Under the pieces are notes generated by a model. It was not told where the DNA came from and searched no databases. It saw nothing but the letters and a program-made list of their open reading frames with translations. This document shows, one piece after another, positions 63,270 to 64,000 of a stretch of 64,000 bases of DNA. How positions within the stretch are numbered: position 1 is the stretch's first letter; each line of letters opens with the position of its first letter. The DNA comes from Acidiluteibacter sp963716125 (lineage in GTDB: Bacteria > Bacteroidota > Bacteroidia > Flavobacteriales_E > Vicingaceae). The translations under genes and the position numbers were made by a program. The stretch covers positions 682,001 through 746,000 of the forward strand of contig OY970294.1 of NCBI GenBank assembly GCA_963716125.1, in the 5' to 3' direction.

Positions 63270-64000
63270 TTAAAAGTTAAAATGTAAACCGATACCTGGA
63301 ATAGAAGTCAATGAAGCATATTTACCGCCAAAATTTTCAGGAGTATAACTTGATTCTCTTTCTAAACCATAAATAAATAAGTAAGAAACATCTATTCCAA
63401 ACTTCTCTGAAGGATTATAACTTAAACCTGTTGTCAATCCTATATTATTGCTGTTTGGTGTTTCGGGAGAAAAATAATCATCCTGAATTGGTGATTGATC
63501 GTAATAAACACCTGCTCTTAAATCTAATTTTTCACTGCAAGAATATTGAGCTCCCAATCTAATGATGACAGAATTCTTATAATTACGAGGATTCTTAGAA
63601 TCTGGAGTTGTTGGATTGGCAAAATCAAAATCTAAAGATTTGTAAGCCTTCCACTCAACGTAACTTTGTTCCAATGAAACTAACCATTTTTCATTAATAT
63701 GATAAGCTAATCCCAATGTCCAAGTAGCTGGTAAAGGCAATGTAGCATTAAAAGTTGTGTTCGGTAATTGTGTAGCTAGTAGAGGCGATACAGAAAAATT
63801 GGCATCTCCATCTTTTAACTTCATATCCACTTGCGAACGGTAAGTAAAACCAACACTAAAATTCTCAGTTGGTTCGTAATACAAGCCTGCATTAAAGCCA
63901 TAAGCAATGGTGCTACCTTTTAAATTTACCGTATTATCACCAAATGGGGCATCCACAGCTTTATTTAGTTCTACAGATCCTGAAACGATATTTAAACCTG
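63270..64000 (-). CDS. FadL/OmpP1/TodX-family outer-membrane transporter (N-terminal part outside window)
   Basis: The frame is open to the right edge (GLNIVSGSVELNKAVDAPFG before the first possible internal start), so the gene is cut by the window. The visible C-terminal 240 or so residues are strand-rich: AYGFNAGLYYEPTENFSVGF, TWTLGLAYHINEKWLVSLEQ, LRAGVYYDQSPIQDDYFSPE and the terminal GIGLHFNF ending in Phe. The SFGFTYRSQ-type and DQSP-type blocks point to the long-chain fatty acid/hydrocarbon porin family. It lies 12 bases before the GDSL lipoprotein gene. Confidence 0.88.
   Translation of the reverse strand, partial: GLNIVSGSVELNKAVDAPFGDNTVNLKGSTIAYGFNAGLYYEPTENFSVGFTYRSQVDMKLKDGDANFSVSPLLATQLPNTTFNATLPLPATWTLGLAYHINEKWLVSLEQSYVEWKAYKSLDFDFANPTTPDSKNPRNYKNSVIIRLGAQYSCSEKLDLRAGVYYDQSPIQDDYFSPETPNSNNIGLTTGLSYNPSEKFGIDVSYLFIYGLERESSYTPENFGGKYASLTSIPGIGLHFNF

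Noticed and set aside
1..64000. tRNA, rRNA or CRISPR arrays
   Set aside because: All gaps were read on both strands. No cloverleaf with a GGTTCRA arm, rRNA block or regularly spaced repeat was seen.

Overview
The window is one contiguous, AT-rich chromosomal segment of a member of the Bacteroidota. Three things support this. It carries a full type IX secretion system (T9SS) locus of the porP-gldK-gldL-gldM-gldN type and a separate porV-porU pair. Several proteins end in T9SS sorting domains. Promoters show the Bacteroidota -7 element TAnnTTTG. The gene orders ftsW-murG-murC-ftsQ-ftsA-ftsZ and groEL-groES-secG-TPR-lptE-sigma54 activator-miaB / topA-ureohydrolase also fit Flavobacteriales and related orders. 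No species is claimed. No rRNA, tRNA or CRISPR array was seen.

Layout. 1-6454: end of ftsW, then murG, murC, ftsQ, ftsA (frameshifted as sequenced) and ftsZ, a tightly overlapping division and cell-wall operon. 6582-8028: an MscS channel and a YqeY-like protein. 8080-8812: a DUF3368/UPF0175 toxin-antitoxin-like pair. 9050-13281: Bacteroidota-type hypothetical envelope proteins, plus a 16-codon relic of a neighbouring lipoprotein gene and a GC-rich hairpin. 13296-20250: a large T9SS-exported zinc-metallopeptidase/beta-helix gene. It is broken by an IS3-family element that is itself broken by an IS5-family element; exact target duplications and inverted repeats allow the ancestral gene to be rebuilt. 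20357-27031 (minus strand): groEL, groES, secG, a TPR protein, lptE, a sigma-54 activator and miaB. 27268-30871: topA (heavily frameshifted as sequenced) and a ureohydrolase-fold protein lacking its metal ligands. 30982-36785: the T9SS trans-envelope core. 36842-48305: hydrolase, ABC-F, RecQ, KpsF, TatC, an AhpD-like protein, a DUF5686 protein, LptB, PurS and PssA. 48433-57151: PorV, the PorU sortase, a barrel-like protein and a T9SS-exported endonuclease I. 57261-64000: Lnt, LpdA, HemH, a GDSL lipoprotein and a partial FadL-type porin.

The genes connect around envelope biogenesis. LptE and LptB serve LPS export. Lnt matures lipoproteins such as GldK and LptE. SecG and TatC move proteins across the inner membrane. 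PorP/GldKLMN moves CTD proteins across the outer membrane, where PorV and PorU receive, cleave and anchor them. The metallopeptidase and the endonuclease are likely local cargo.

The strongest unusual signals are five. First, the nested insertion removes the last eight residues (ESKVIVLN) of a T9SS sorting domain. Second, dense clusters of single-base insertions lie in the essential genes ftsA and topA, more likely sequence error than decay. Third, the ureohydrolase-like protein beside the T9SS locus has lost its metal ligands. Fourth, a lipoprotein-gene relic sits next to a GC-rich hairpin. Fifth, several promoters sit so close to their ATG that leaderless mRNAs are likely.
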